This document shows positions 20,631 to 29,933 of a DNA stretch of 64,000 nt, in pieces. The position numbers were made by a program, and so were the translations under genes. Source of the stretch: Perlabentimonas gracilis. GTDB taxonomy: Bacteria; Bacteroidota; Bacteroidia; Bacteroidales; Tenuifilaceae. Position 1 is the first letter of the stretch. The number at the start of each line of letters is the position of its first letter. The notes below the pieces were generated by a model. It saw only the letters and a program-made list of their open reading frames with translations, did not search any database and was not told where the DNA came from. The DNA lies in assembly GCF_011174675.1 (NCBI RefSeq), contig NZ_JAANIG010000015.1, positions 1 through 64,000 on the forward strand, read 5' to 3'.

Positions 20631-21671
20631 ATGAAAACATTAAGTGCAGCTAAATACCTAGTAGTATTTTTGGCCATAGCTTTGGCCTCATGCTCAGGAG
20701 GGCAATCGGTTGATATGGAATCCGAGGAGCAGTCAGTGCCATTGGTTAGAGTGTCCACCCTTGTAACTCAAATGATAGAGCAAGAGGTTGATTATACTGG
20801 TAATGTACAGGCTTTTAAAGAGAATCACATTAGCCCAAATCAACCATCCCGTATTCGTAAAATTTTCGTTGAAGTTGGCGATATGGTTAAGCAAGGGCAG
20901 CTTCTGGTTGAGATGGATAACACCAGCTTTGATCAGGTAAAAACCCAACTCGATAACCTGGAGAAGGAGTTCGCAAGGCTCGATACTTTAAACCGAATTG
21001 GAAGCATCCCTCAGCAGCAGGTCGATCAGGTAAAAACCCAGCTCGACATCATGCGAACCAACTACAAAACCATGACGGAGAATACCCAGCTTCGCTCACC
21101 AATCAATGGTGTAATCACAGGACGATACTACAACGATGGCGATATATACTCCATGACTCCCAATCCTACGGGTAAAGCGGCTGTGGTATCTGTTATGCAA
21201 ATTCAGCCGGTAAAGGTGTTGGTAAATGTTCCCGAGATGTATTTCCCCAACGTTAAGCAGGGTATGAGTGCCGCTGTTACCCTCGATATCTACCCTGATA
21301 AATTGTTTAATGGCAAAGTACATTTAGTGCACCCAACTATTGATCCCATGACGCGTACGTTTACAGTTGAGGTTGAGGTGGTTAATAATGAGATGTTTAT
21401 TCGCCCAGGGATGTTTGCTCGTGTAAGGTTTGGGTTTGGACAAATTGAGCGGGTTGTAGTTCCCGATTTGGCTGTACAACGTCAGCCCGGCACCAACGAT
21501 AGGTTTGTGTTTGTGGTTGATGATAATGTGGCTAAGCGTAAGGTGATAAGAATTGGCCGTAGAATTGACGATAGCTTTGAAGTGCTCTCAGGACTTACCG
21601 CAAACCAAAAAGTGGTTGTGGCCGGTCAAGCTAGCCTCCTCGATGGTAATACCGTTGAAGTTGAAAAGTAG
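20631..21671 (+). CDS. RND efflux periplasmic adaptor (membrane-fusion) lipoprotein
   Basis: 346 residues. The leader ends in a lipobox (ALASC, C21), so it is a lipoprotein, probably of the inner membrane. The biotinyl-lipoyl-like part is VEVGDMVKQGQLLVEMDN near residue 85-100, then a coiled-coil hairpin (VDQVKTQLDIMRTNY). The second lipoyl half is TQLRSPINGVITGRYYNDGD, followed by the barrel and membrane-proximal domains ending at the C-terminal DGNTVEVEK. It links the RND pump to the TolC-like channel. The pump gene follows after 27 bases. Confidence 0.94.
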   Translation: MKTLSAAKYLVVFLAIALASCSGGQSVDMESEEQSVPLVRVSTLVTQMIEQEVDYTGNVQAFKENHISPNQPSRIRKIFVEVGDMVKQGQLLVEMDNTSFDQVKTQLDNLEKEFARLDTLNRIGSIPQQQVDQVKTQLDIMRTNYKTMTENTQLRSPINGVITGRYYNDGDIYSMTPNPTGKAAVVSVMQIQPVKVLVNVPEMYFPNVKQGMSAAVTLDIYPDKLFNGKVHLVHPTIDPMTRTFTVEVEVVNNEMFIRPGMFARVRFGFGQIERVVVPDLAVQRQPGTNDRFVFVVDDNVAKRKVIRIGRRIDDSFEVLSGLTANQKVVVAGQASLLDGNTVEVEK

Positions 21672-21698
21672 TTTTCCCTAAATCTCACTGAATAGATT

Positions 21699-24600
21699 AT
21701 GAGTTTATATAGTACCGCAGTTCGGAAACCCGTAAGTACAATCCTTATCTTCATTGGAGTGATTGTATTTGGTTTGTTCTCGCTTAACAGGCTGTCCATA
21801 GACCTGTACCCCGAGATCGACCCACCCATCATCAGCGTGTTTACCACCTATCCTGGTGCTAATGCTGCTGATATAGAGACTAATATTACCCGCTTGCTAG
21901 AGGATAACCTCAATACGGTGAGCGACCTAAAGAAGCTTACCTCATCATCAAGGGAGAATATCTCGCTAATTATACTAGAATTTGAGTGGGGCACCAACTT
22001 GGATGAGGCCACAAACGATGTGCGCGATGCCATAAGCCGTATCGAGAGGTATTTGCCCGAAGATTCGGAGAAGCCTGTGATATTCAAGTTTAGCACCAGC
22101 ATGATGCCCATCCTTATGCTCTCGGCTACTGCTGAAGAGAGCTACAGCGCATTGAACAAAATTTTAGATGAGCGCATTGTGAACCCCCTAAACCGTATCG
22201 ATGGGGTTGGTGCAGTTGGTATTTCGGGCGGACCTAAGCGCGAAATACAGGTGAATGTTGACCCCCGCAAGTTGGAGGCCTACAATCTAACCGTTGAGCA
22301 GCTTGGCAATGCAATTCGGATGGAAAACCTGAATATGCCCGCAGGAACTATCGACCTGGGCTCAAAAACATTCCCGCTCAGGGTTCAAGGTGAATTTTCC
22401 GATAGCGATGTTTTAAACGATATAGTGGTTGGTAGCTTTGCTGGTAGGCAAATTAAGCTAAAGGATGTTGCTGTGGTGAAGGATACCCTGGCCAAGCTCA
22501 CCATGGATGAGCGCCGCAACGGTATGCCCGCCGCACGTATCATTGTGCAAAAGCAGTCGGGTGCCAACACGGTTAAAATATCCAAGGAGGTGCTTGAGCA
22601 GCTGCCCATCCTTATGCGAACTCTGCCTCCTGACATTACCATTGATACAATCTTCGATTCATCAGAGTTCATTGAGAACTCCATTGATAGCTTAACCATA
22701 GCCGTTCTCTTTGCAGGTATATTTGTAATGCTGGTGGTGCTATTCTTCCTCGGAAGGTGGAGAGCCACATTCATCATTATACTTACCATTCCTGTTTCGC
22801 TTATTGTTTCCTTTATCTACCTCTATGTTACAGGTAACTCTATCAATATTATATCGCTATCGTCGTTATCTATTGCCATAGGTATGGTGGTTGACGATGC
22901 CATTGTGGTGCTAGAGAATATCACCAAGCATATTGAGAGGGGGAGTTCACCTCGCGAGGCATCTATTTATGGTACCAACGAGGTGGGATTGGCCGTTGTG
23001 GCAACTACTCTAACCGTTGTGGCTGTATTCTTCCCGCTAACGCTTGTGGGAGGTTTAAGTGGAATTATGTTTAAGCAGCTGGGTTGGATTGTAACCATTG
23101 TGGTAGTTGTGTCAACCATTGCAGCCTTGTCGTTAACGCCAATGCTCTCATCGCAGATGCTAAGGCTTAACCCACCACGACGTAAGGGGCTGGCCAAGCT
23201 TATCTTCGACAACTCCGAAAGGATGCTTACGGCCATTGATAACTTCTATGTTAAAACCCTATCGTGGGCCATTAGGCACAGGGTAGTAGTGGTTGTTGCT
23301 GCAATAGTTGTTTTTGCCTCAAGCATGCTACTAGTGGGTAGGGTAGGTACGGAGTTTATACCACCCTCCGATAACGCCCGGGTTGCCATTGAAATAGAGC
23401 TACCCATGGGTATTAGGGTTGAGAAAACCCAGCAGGTTGCGCGAGATATTGAAGCGATAATACAAAATAAGTATCCAGAGGTGGAGATGATTTCAACCAG
23501 CTCAGGTTCCGCCGACGATAGGAATATCTTTTCGGCCATGGGAAGCAACGGAAGCCATATCATCAATATGACCCTTCGCCTCTCTTCCAAAACTGAGCGC
23601 GAAAGAGATATTTATTTAATTAGTGATTTGATAAGAGAGGACTTGGCTCAGGTTCCCGATATTTCATCGTTCTCAGTTACGCCTGGTGGCGGTGGCGGTT
23701 TTGGCGGCCAAAGCCAGCTTGAGGTAATCATCTCAGGATACGATCTCGATGTATCGGGAGAATTTGCGCGTGAGCTTGCCGAGCGCATGAAGAGTATCCC
23801 TGGCACCCGCGATGTGGATGTGACACTCGAGGAGTCGAGGCCTGAGTACCAGGTGGAGTTCGATCGCGAGAAGCTGGCTTTCTACGGATTAAATACCACC
23901 ACGGCTTCAACCTTTGTAAGGAATAGGATTAACGGCTTGGTGGCGGCTAAGTATAGGGAAGATGGTGATGAGTACGATATTGTTGTCCGCTACGCCGAGC
24001 CTTTCCGTGAGTCAATCGAGTCAATTGAAAATATTCTAATCTACAATAATCAAGGACGAGCCGTTAGAGTGAAAGATGTTGGGGCGGTTAAGGAGTACTC
24101 TGCTCCGCCGTTCATTGAGCGCGAGAACCGCCAACGGGTGGTTAAGGTTACCTCGGCCCTATACAAAGCTTCGCTAACCGATGTGGTAAGCAATATTTGG
24201 GCAGAGATTGATAAAATGGAAGTTCCCCAGGGTATTGGTATCGATATTGGGGGAGATGCAGAGCAGCAGCAGGAGTCGTTTGCCGACTTGTTCTCGCTAC
24301 TTCTGCTAATCATCATGCTGGTGTATATCGTTATGGCCACTCAGTTCGAGTCACTGCGCTCTCCTTTCATCATCATGTTCACCATTCCTTTTGCGTTCAC
24401 TGGTGTTATACTATCGTTGTGGCTAACGGGTGAAACCCTTAACCTAATATCAATGATTGGCTCGGTGATGCTAGTGGGTATTGTGGTAAAGAATGGTATT
24501 GTGCTGGTTGACTATACTAACCTCATGCGCGACAGGGGACTTTCGTTATCGCAAGCAGTGCTTTCTTCGGGTCGTTCAAGACTTCGCCCAGTGCTTATGA

Positions 24601-24818
24601 CCACCTTAACCACAGTGTTGGGTATGCTACCATTGGCCATTGGTTTTGGCGAAGGCTCTGAAATATGGCGACCTATGGGTGTAGCTATTATGGGCGGTTT
24701 AACCTTTTCAACCGTTATAACACTGGTTCTTATTCCTGTGGTTTACACCATGTTTGGCGCAAATAGGCTTAAGAAGGAGCGTAAAAGGATGGAAGAACTG
24801 GTTGAGGGTATAAATTAA
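21699..24818 (+). CDS. RND-family efflux pump, inner-membrane subunit (HAE-1 type)
   Basis: 1039 residues, the standard RND size. Twelve membrane segments are expected, and the two halves show the duplicated layout. The proton-relay aspartates are the DD pair in IAIGMVVDDAIVVLENI in TM4. The relay lysine is in GIVVKNGIVLVDYTN in TM10. The hydrophobic loop of the second periplasmic domain carries GGGGGFGGQSQ, a glycine-rich insert. It uses the proton gradient to export drugs, bile-type amphiphiles or similar compounds; the substrate cannot be told from sequence. Family members in this phylum stand in the same gene order. Confidence 0.95.
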   Translation: MSLYSTAVRKPVSTILIFIGVIVFGLFSLNRLSIDLYPEIDPPIISVFTTYPGANAADIETNITRLLEDNLNTVSDLKKLTSSSRENISLIILEFEWGTNLDEATNDVRDAISRIERYLPEDSEKPVIFKFSTSMMPILMLSATAEESYSALNKILDERIVNPLNRIDGVGAVGISGGPKREIQVNVDPRKLEAYNLTVEQLGNAIRMENLNMPAGTIDLGSKTFPLRVQGEFSDSDVLNDIVVGSFAGRQIKLKDVAVVKDTLAKLTMDERRNGMPAARIIVQKQSGANTVKISKEVLEQLPILMRTLPPDITIDTIFDSSEFIENSIDSLTIAVLFAGIFVMLVVLFFLGRWRATFIIILTIPVSLIVSFIYLYVTGNSINIISLSSLSIAIGMVVDDAIVVLENITKHIERGSSPREASIYGTNEVGLAVVATTLTVVAVFFPLTLVGGLSGIMFKQLGWIVTIVVVVSTIAALSLTPMLSSQMLRLNPPRRKGLAKLIFDNSERMLTAIDNFYVKTLSWAIRHRVVVVVAAIVVFASSMLLVGRVGTEFIPPSDNARVAIEIELPMGIRVEKTQQVARDIEAIIQNKYPEVEMISTSSGSADDRNIFSAMGSNGSHIINMTLRLSSKTERERDIYLISDLIREDLAQVPDISSFSVTPGGGGGFGGQSQLEVIISGYDLDVSGEFARELAERMKSIPGTRDVDVTLEESRPEYQVEFDREKLAFYGLNTTTASTFVRNRINGLVAAKYREDGDEYDIVVRYAEPFRESIESIENILIYNNQGRAVRVKDVGAVKEYSAPPFIERENRQRVVKVTSALYKASLTDVVSNIWAEIDKMEVPQGIGIDIGGDAEQQQESFADLFSLLLLIIMLVYIVMATQFESLRSPFIIMFTIPFAFTGVILSLWLTGETLNLISMIGSVMLVGIVVKNGIVLVDYTNLMRDRGLSLSQAVLSSGRSRLRPVLMTTLTTVLGMLPLAIGFGEGSEIWRPMGVAIMGGLTFSTVITLVLIPVVYTMFGANRLKKERKRMEELVEGIN

Positions 24819-24865
24819 TTGCACCCATAGGCCGTAGAGTATTACAAATGTAAATTTATTACGAG

Positions 24866-25159
24866 ATGAAAACAGTATTCATATCATATAATCAAGCTCT
24901 CACCGAGCGCGTTGAGGCAATTCTCGATCACCACGCAATACGAGGTTTTACCCGTTGGGTTGATGTGCAGGGCCGAGGAACACATAAGGGCGAGCCCCAT
25001 ATGGGAACCCATACATGGCCTGCCATGAACTCGGCCATTCTAACTGTAATCGAGGATCGACAGGTTGATCCGTTGCTCGCATCGCTTTCCAAACTTAATA
25101 ATCAGTCGGAAATGCAAGGACTTCGTGCCTTTGTTTGGAATGTAGAAGGCGGAATTTAG
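24866..25159 (+). CDS. PG0541-family transporter-associated protein
   Basis: 97 residues, no signal peptide. The sequence (MKTVFISYNQALTERVEAIL, then GEPHMGTHTWPAMNSAILTVI) matches the small PG0541 family, which is found next to RND pumps; in Porphyromonas gingivalis the order PG0538-0541 is the same. A beta-alpha-beta pattern like PII or CutA proteins is suggested by the spacing, but I cannot confirm the fold. It lies 48 bases after the pump gene and before the operon terminator. It may sense or tune pump activity in the cytosol; this is inference. Confidence 0.8.
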   Translation: MKTVFISYNQALTERVEAILDHHAIRGFTRWVDVQGRGTHKGEPHMGTHTWPAMNSAILTVIEDRQVDPLLASLSKLNNQSEMQGLRAFVWNVEGGI

Positions 25160-25184
25160 CTTCAAACAATCTAGAAATTGCAAC

Positions 25185-25233
25185 GGGGATATTTGGGTTT
25201 AACTTTAAAACCCAAATATCCCCTGCTTTTTAT
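25185..25233 (+). terminator. Strong Rho-independent terminator of the efflux operon
   Basis: A perfect 16-bp stem GGGGATATTTGGGTTT / AAACCCAAATATCCCC (25185-25200, 25208-25223) has a 7-base loop and a T-rich tail. It separates the efflux operon from the response regulator gene. Confidence 0.95.
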
Positions 25234-25290
25234 TACGGAGAATAAAATTATTATTCTAATTTTACCCATAAATCTTAATCTCTATTTGTA

Positions 25291-25653
25291 ATGGCAGCAA
25301 AACACATTCTACTCGTTGAGGATGTATACTACAACCAAGTGCTTATTGAGTCGCTACTTATTGATTGGGGATACACCGTTTCAATTGTAAAGAATGGAGA
25401 GGAAGCTTTGGCAATTATGAGGGAACAGAATTTCGATCTGATTGTCCTCGACATAATGATGCCTGTTATGGATGGGTTCACTTTCCTCGATGAAAAGAGG
25501 AAGGCCAAAATAGATTTGCCCGTGGTTATACTCTCGGCTCGGAACGATATGAAGAGCATACAGAAAGCGCTTGAACTTGGTGCTCAGGATTACGTGGCAA
25601 AGCCTTTTAATTCCTACGATTTGAGGAATAAGATTTCACTCTATCTTGATTAA
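25291..25653 (+). CDS. Single-domain response regulator (CheY-like)
   Basis: 120 residues, a receiver domain only. The phosphoacceptor is D54 in LIVLDIMMPVMDGF. The acidic pair E10/D11 (LLVEDVYYNQ) and the lysine in QDYVAKPFNSYDL (about K104) complete the active site. There is no output domain, so it must act by docking on other proteins or as a phosphorelay shuttle. Its cognate kinase is not adjacent. The transporter-like gene that follows starts 28 bases downstream when the likely start at 25682 is used. Confidence 0.88.
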   Translation: MAAKHILLVEDVYYNQVLIESLLIDWGYTVSIVKNGEEALAIMREQNFDLIVLDIMMPVMDGFTFLDEKRKAKIDLPVVILSARNDMKSIQKALELGAQDYVAKPFNSYDLRNKISLYLD

Positions 25654-25681
25654 TAGCTGCATTGTTTACCAAGAGTTTTCT

Positions 25682-26413
25682 ATGAAATGGCTAGTCTTTT
25701 CAAGGTTGATCCTCCTGCTCATAGTTATTTGCTCCTCGTTTGTTTTAAGTGCACAGGATTCGTTTCAGCCCGATAGGCCCGGTTTTAGCACAGGAACTTA
25801 CACTCTGCCTAAAGGGGAGGTATACCTCGAAGTGGGTTACCTGCTATCCATCCCATCGTCTCAATACGGTTCTACTATTCATAGCCTCCCTCAAAGCAAC
25901 ATCCGATTCGGACTTGCCCCTAAACTTGAACTTAACCTAATGTGGGATGGCTTTTCCAAGGTTATCGGCGAAAAAGGGTTTAATGCATTTGATAGTTTTG
26001 GTGTCGGGGCTAAGTTTCGAGTAGTTTATAACCAGAGGTTTAACCTTTCGTTGTTGGGTATTGTAACCAGTTCAGAAGACCTTAGCATTAACCCTGTGTT
26101 TGGTGTTTTGTGGGACTACTCATTATCTGAACCCCTCGATTTGTTTGGAGTAGTTCACCTTGCACACAGCAAGAGTAACGGTGTGTATAGCGAGCTTTCG
26201 TTAGGATTAGCTTATTCTATTTCTAGCAAAATAAGTGTTTTTACAGAGTACTTCAATAGTATAGGGTTATCCTCGCAATTTTTAGCTCACAATGGATCGG
26301 TAGGTGCAACCTACCTAATAACAAACAATTTGCAACTCGATATATTCTACGAAAAAGAGATATCACCTGCCGGTTATAACAACCTGGGTGCTGGGCTATC
26401 TAAACGGTTTTAG
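25682..26413 (+). CDS. Outer-membrane transporter-like beta-barrel protein
   Basis: About 243 residues when started at the ATG at 25682 (MKWLVFSRLILLLIVICSSF); the longer frame from 25646 only adds 12 residues and overlaps the previous gene. The signal peptide ends near LSAQDSFQ. PDRPGFSTGTYTLPKGEVYLEVGY is typical of the family annotated as transporter / MetA-pathway of phenol degradation. The rest is amphipathic strands and the C-terminus is GLSKRF, ending in F. Function is unknown. It follows the response regulator gene closely and may be in one unit with it. Confidence 0.75.
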   Translation: MKWLVFSRLILLLIVICSSFVLSAQDSFQPDRPGFSTGTYTLPKGEVYLEVGYLLSIPSSQYGSTIHSLPQSNIRFGLAPKLELNLMWDGFSKVIGEKGFNAFDSFGVGAKFRVVYNQRFNLSLLGIVTSSEDLSINPVFGVLWDYSLSEPLDLFGVVHLAHSKSNGVYSELSLGLAYSISSKISVFTEYFNSIGLSSQFLAHNGSVGATYLITNNLQLDIFYEKEISPAGYNNLGAGLSKRF

Positions 26414-26665
26414 CTCTTTGATGCCGAATTTTTATTACCCTCACCATTCGGATAAACAATCTCTTGTTTTTTGTACAAATTGTAAAAGTGTTTACCTGTT
26501 GTTTAAAAGGTTTTACGCTCTGTTATGATTATTTGGTCAACCAAAAACCAAAGTTTTACGGTCAAAATTGAGTGTTCATCAAACTTTGCTATGTTGTATT
26601 CCATATTGAGTTATATTTGTACAATATGATAGTATTGTCTCACAGGTAATTTGGTGTATCTCCTT

Positions 26666-28867
26666 ATGGTTCGATGGTTTATTTTGTTATCTTTTTTGTT
26701 GCTTTCGAATGTGCTTCCTGCTCAGAATTGGAACTTGATATACCAAAGAGAGCTCGAGGCCGAGGAATTTTTGATTGACAAGCAGTACGAGCGAGCAGCA
26801 AAAAAGTATGAGGATGCTCTTAAGCTAATTCCCACCAGCGCAAACCTTAAGTTCAAGGTGGGAAGTGTTTACCTGTTAACTCCAACCAAAAAACATTTAG
26901 CACTCAATTATCTTAAAGAGGCCGCTAAGGGTGCATCAACAGAGTTTAACCCACGTGCCATAAAGGAAGAAGCTGCACCCATTGACGCCTGGTACCAGCT
27001 GGGTAGGGCATTGCAGATGGACAATCAGTTTACCGAGGCCATTTCTGCATTCGAGAAGTTTAAGTCCTTGCTCGACCCAAGCGATCCCTTTGTAACTAAT
27101 GTGAATAAACGAATTGAATCCTGCCGCAATGCCCCTCAGCTTATGGCCGATGAGCAGGGGCTTGAGACTATCAACCTTGGGAATATTATCAACAGCAAGG
27201 ATGCTAATTTCAACGCGGTTGTATCTGGCGATGGCACAACGCTAGCCTACACTAGGCAAGGCAACCGAGGATACGAGGTGTACGTGGCTAAACGAAAGGG
27301 CGATGCTTGGGAGCGTCCTAGGCGAATTACCGATGATATTCGTGGCGGATTCCTAAAGACCGCATCGCTATCGTACGACGGAACTTGGCTCTATTTGGTC
27401 GATGATTTTGCTTCAACGCAAAGTATTTACGATACCTTTTACGACGAGGGGTGGGTTCGCTCCAAAAGGCTGAAGAAACCCATAACCAGCAAGTTTAACG
27501 AAAGCCACGCAGCCGTTTCGCCCGATGGTAAAACTCTATACTTTACCAGCGATAGACCCGGAGGGCGTGGCGGGCTAGATATTTATAAATCCTCTCAGGA
27601 TAGTAGAGGACGTTGGGGCGATCCCGTTAACCTTGGCCCCAGAGTTAATACGGAACTCGATGAGGATACTCCATTCCTTACACCCGATGGGCGTTACCTG
27701 TTTTTTAGCTCCCAGGGACACAACAGTATGGGTGGTTTCGATATTTTTTATGTCGACTTGAATGGCTCCGGCGAGCCCATAAACCTAGGCTACCCTGTAA
27801 ACGATGCAGGCGATAATTTGTTTTACTACCCTCAGTCGCTAACCAAAGGCCTTATGGCTCTTTCGCAAAGCGATGGGTTTGGCCCGCAGGATATTTACGA
27901 GCTACAAATTACTCCCTTGGTAACACTAAATGGCAACCTCGCAGTGGTTGATAACCAATCGGCTCCAGCCGATGAACAGGTTAGAGTCGAGATAATTGAC
28001 TTGCAGTCCACCGATATGATTGCACAAATAAGCGCTAGCCTTACCGATAAGTCGTTTACCAAGAGATTACGCCCAGGCGATTACCTAGTACAAGCCAAAG
28101 CCAATGGTTTTGAGGATTTTGAAATGAACTTTACCATAGCAGCAACCCAAGCACCACAGGATTTAAACATATCGCTAATACCAATACCCCAAGAGCCCGA
28201 ACCAGAGTCTCTGCTTGCTATGCAGCAAGATATTGAGGAAGAAATAATACAGCTAGAACCCGAGCCAAAACACCTCGACCCTTCGGCAGGCTCAGGGAAC
28301 CGCGAACTCAGCGAATCGCCTCAATCAATTCAATCACAACCAGAGCTTAAGCCTCAACCTCAACCAAAGGCTCAGCCCGTTAGGTCATTCGTTGTTGAAA
28401 CACTTCCTACCGAAGGGTACTACACGGTTCAATTTATGGCGTTGCTAGTGCCGGTTCCCGAGAGTCATTTCCAGAATATAGACGGGGTACTGGTTACTCA
28501 AGGTGCCGATGGTTACCATAGGTATTCGGTTGGTGCTGTGGCTACTAGGGGAGAAGCGCAGGTAATACAGCAACAGCTGCGCGGCTTGGGGTACAGCGAA
28601 TCGTTTATTAAGTATAGTAATTCATCTCAAGCAAAAGCTGCCCAAAAGATAGAATACGAATCGCAATTCACCATTCAGGTGATGGCTCTTAGGAGTCCTG
28701 CCGATATGAGTAGGTTTAGCAACCTGCCCGATGTTAAGGTTGAGCAGGGCGACGATTCGTTCTATCGATACTACACCGGAAACTACTCATCGCATCAACA
28801 GGCAAGCGATGATTTACCTCGTATCGAGCGAATTGGATACAAGGGAGCCTTTGTGCGTAAGCTCTAA
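26666..28867 (+). CDS. Exported TPR-PD40 protein with two C-terminal SPOR repeats
   Basis: About 733 residues from the ATG at 26666; an upstream TTG at 26651 is a poorer start. A signal peptide (VLPAQ) is followed by a TPR region (about 25-160). Four or five PD40 (WD40-like) blades come next, with SPDGKTLYFTSDRPGGRGG and TPDGRYLFFSSQGHNSMGG, then a carboxypeptidase-like or Ig-like domain and a Pro/Glu-rich linker (PEPKHLDP). Two SPOR-type repeats end the protein (YYTVQFMALLVPVPESHF and FTIQVMALRSPADMSRF). SPOR domains bind denuded peptidoglycan glycan strands, so the protein is likely held at the cell wall or septum. It has no OmpA domain, unlike many PD40 relatives in this phylum. Confidence 0.85.
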   Translation: MVRWFILLSFLLLSNVLPAQNWNLIYQRELEAEEFLIDKQYERAAKKYEDALKLIPTSANLKFKVGSVYLLTPTKKHLALNYLKEAAKGASTEFNPRAIKEEAAPIDAWYQLGRALQMDNQFTEAISAFEKFKSLLDPSDPFVTNVNKRIESCRNAPQLMADEQGLETINLGNIINSKDANFNAVVSGDGTTLAYTRQGNRGYEVYVAKRKGDAWERPRRITDDIRGGFLKTASLSYDGTWLYLVDDFASTQSIYDTFYDEGWVRSKRLKKPITSKFNESHAAVSPDGKTLYFTSDRPGGRGGLDIYKSSQDSRGRWGDPVNLGPRVNTELDEDTPFLTPDGRYLFFSSQGHNSMGGFDIFYVDLNGSGEPINLGYPVNDAGDNLFYYPQSLTKGLMALSQSDGFGPQDIYELQITPLVTLNGNLAVVDNQSAPADEQVRVEIIDLQSTDMIAQISASLTDKSFTKRLRPGDYLVQAKANGFEDFEMNFTIAATQAPQDLNISLIPIPQEPEPESLLAMQQDIEEEIIQLEPEPKHLDPSAGSGNRELSESPQSIQSQPELKPQPQPKAQPVRSFVVETLPTEGYYTVQFMALLVPVPESHFQNIDGVLVTQGADGYHRYSVGAVATRGEAQVIQQQLRGLGYSESFIKYSNSSQAKAAQKIEYESQFTIQVMALRSPADMSRFSNLPDVKVEQGDDSFYRYYTGNYSSHQQASDDLPRIERIGYKGAFVRKL

Positions 28868-29032
28868 TCCCCACTGTTTAAGATTATCCTTAATGCAGTA
28901 TTCCTTTGCAAACTGAATACAAAACAATTGTATCTGCTTGCTGGGTATGTTGCTCTTTTTTTATAATATTGTAGGGTCGGTAACGGTAAATCTTATTATT
29001 TATATGCTAAAAAATTAACCAATTTCAGTCCA

Positions 29033-29878
29033 ATGAAAAAAACCTTAATTACAACCCTGTTTATTCTTCTTGCATCGATTTGTGTATTCGCACAATCGCT
29101 ACTCTACAAGGTAACTGGCGAAAATATGCAATATCCCGTTTACATCTATGGAACTATACACGCATTACCACAGGCCGACTTTTTTATCGATTCGGTTGTA
29201 ATTGAGAAATTTGCTGAGGCCGATAAACTTGTGCTCGAGATCGATATGTCGAACCCCAATATGGCCTTCGAGGTGCAATCGGCCATGATGATGAAGGATA
29301 ATAGCATTGATAATATACTCACACCTGAGGAGTATGCTAGGTTATCGAAGTTTTTTGCCGACTCGCTGCAAATGCCCATAGCTATGCTTAACAGCGTTAA
29401 GCCGTTGATGCTGTCGTCGTTCTTGCTCCCCAAGCTAATTGGTACGCAGGTGGCATCGTATGAAGGATACTTTATGCAGCAAGCTGTAGCGCAGCAAAAG
29501 CAAATTGGTGGGCTTGAAACGGTTGTTGAGCAGATTAGCCACTTGGATATGATTCCCCTACCACAGCAAGCTCAAATGCTTATGGAGAGCATTGATGATT
29601 TTAATAAGTCGCGTAGCGAATTTAAACGATTGGTAGAAACATACCAAAGTCGCGATGTTGAGGCTGTTTACCAAGTGGTAATGGAAACCGAGGAGGAGTA
29701 CAAAGAGTTTGGCGAGTTCCTTATCGACAAGCGCAACGAGAATTGGATTCCAAAGATTATAGAGTTGGGCAATGCTCAAACCACATTTGTGGCCGTTGGC
29801 TGCGGTCATCTGGGTGGCGAGAAGGGTGTGCTTAACTTGCTGCGCAATGAGGGTTTTGAAGTAAAAATGATGGAGTAG
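29033..29878 (+). CDS. TraB/GumN-family exported protein
   Basis: 281 residues. A leader up to about residue 20 (FAQSLLYKV) exports it. The TraB fold is shown by YIYGTIHALP (residues 38-47) with its conserved G-T-x-H and by the C-terminal TFVAVGCGHLGGEKGVLNLL, which holds the second conserved G-x-x-H. Family members have been proposed to be metal-dependent proteases related to Tiki, but activity in bacteria is not proven. The C26 peptidase gene follows after 55 bases on the same strand. Confidence 0.87.
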   Translation: MKKTLITTLFILLASICVFAQSLLYKVTGENMQYPVYIYGTIHALPQADFFIDSVVIEKFAEADKLVLEIDMSNPNMAFEVQSAMMMKDNSIDNILTPEEYARLSKFFADSLQMPIAMLNSVKPLMLSSFLLPKLIGTQVASYEGYFMQQAVAQQKQIGGLETVVEQISHLDMIPLPQQAQMLMESIDDFNKSRSEFKRLVETYQSRDVEAVYQVVMETEEEYKEFGEFLIDKRNENWIPKIIELGNAQTTFVAVGCGHLGGEKGVLNLLRNEGFEVKMME

Positions 29879-29933
29879 AAAGCTAATCGCCGTTAGGGGT
29901 GTTCAACTTTTTAAATCAAACTAAGAGGTTTAT

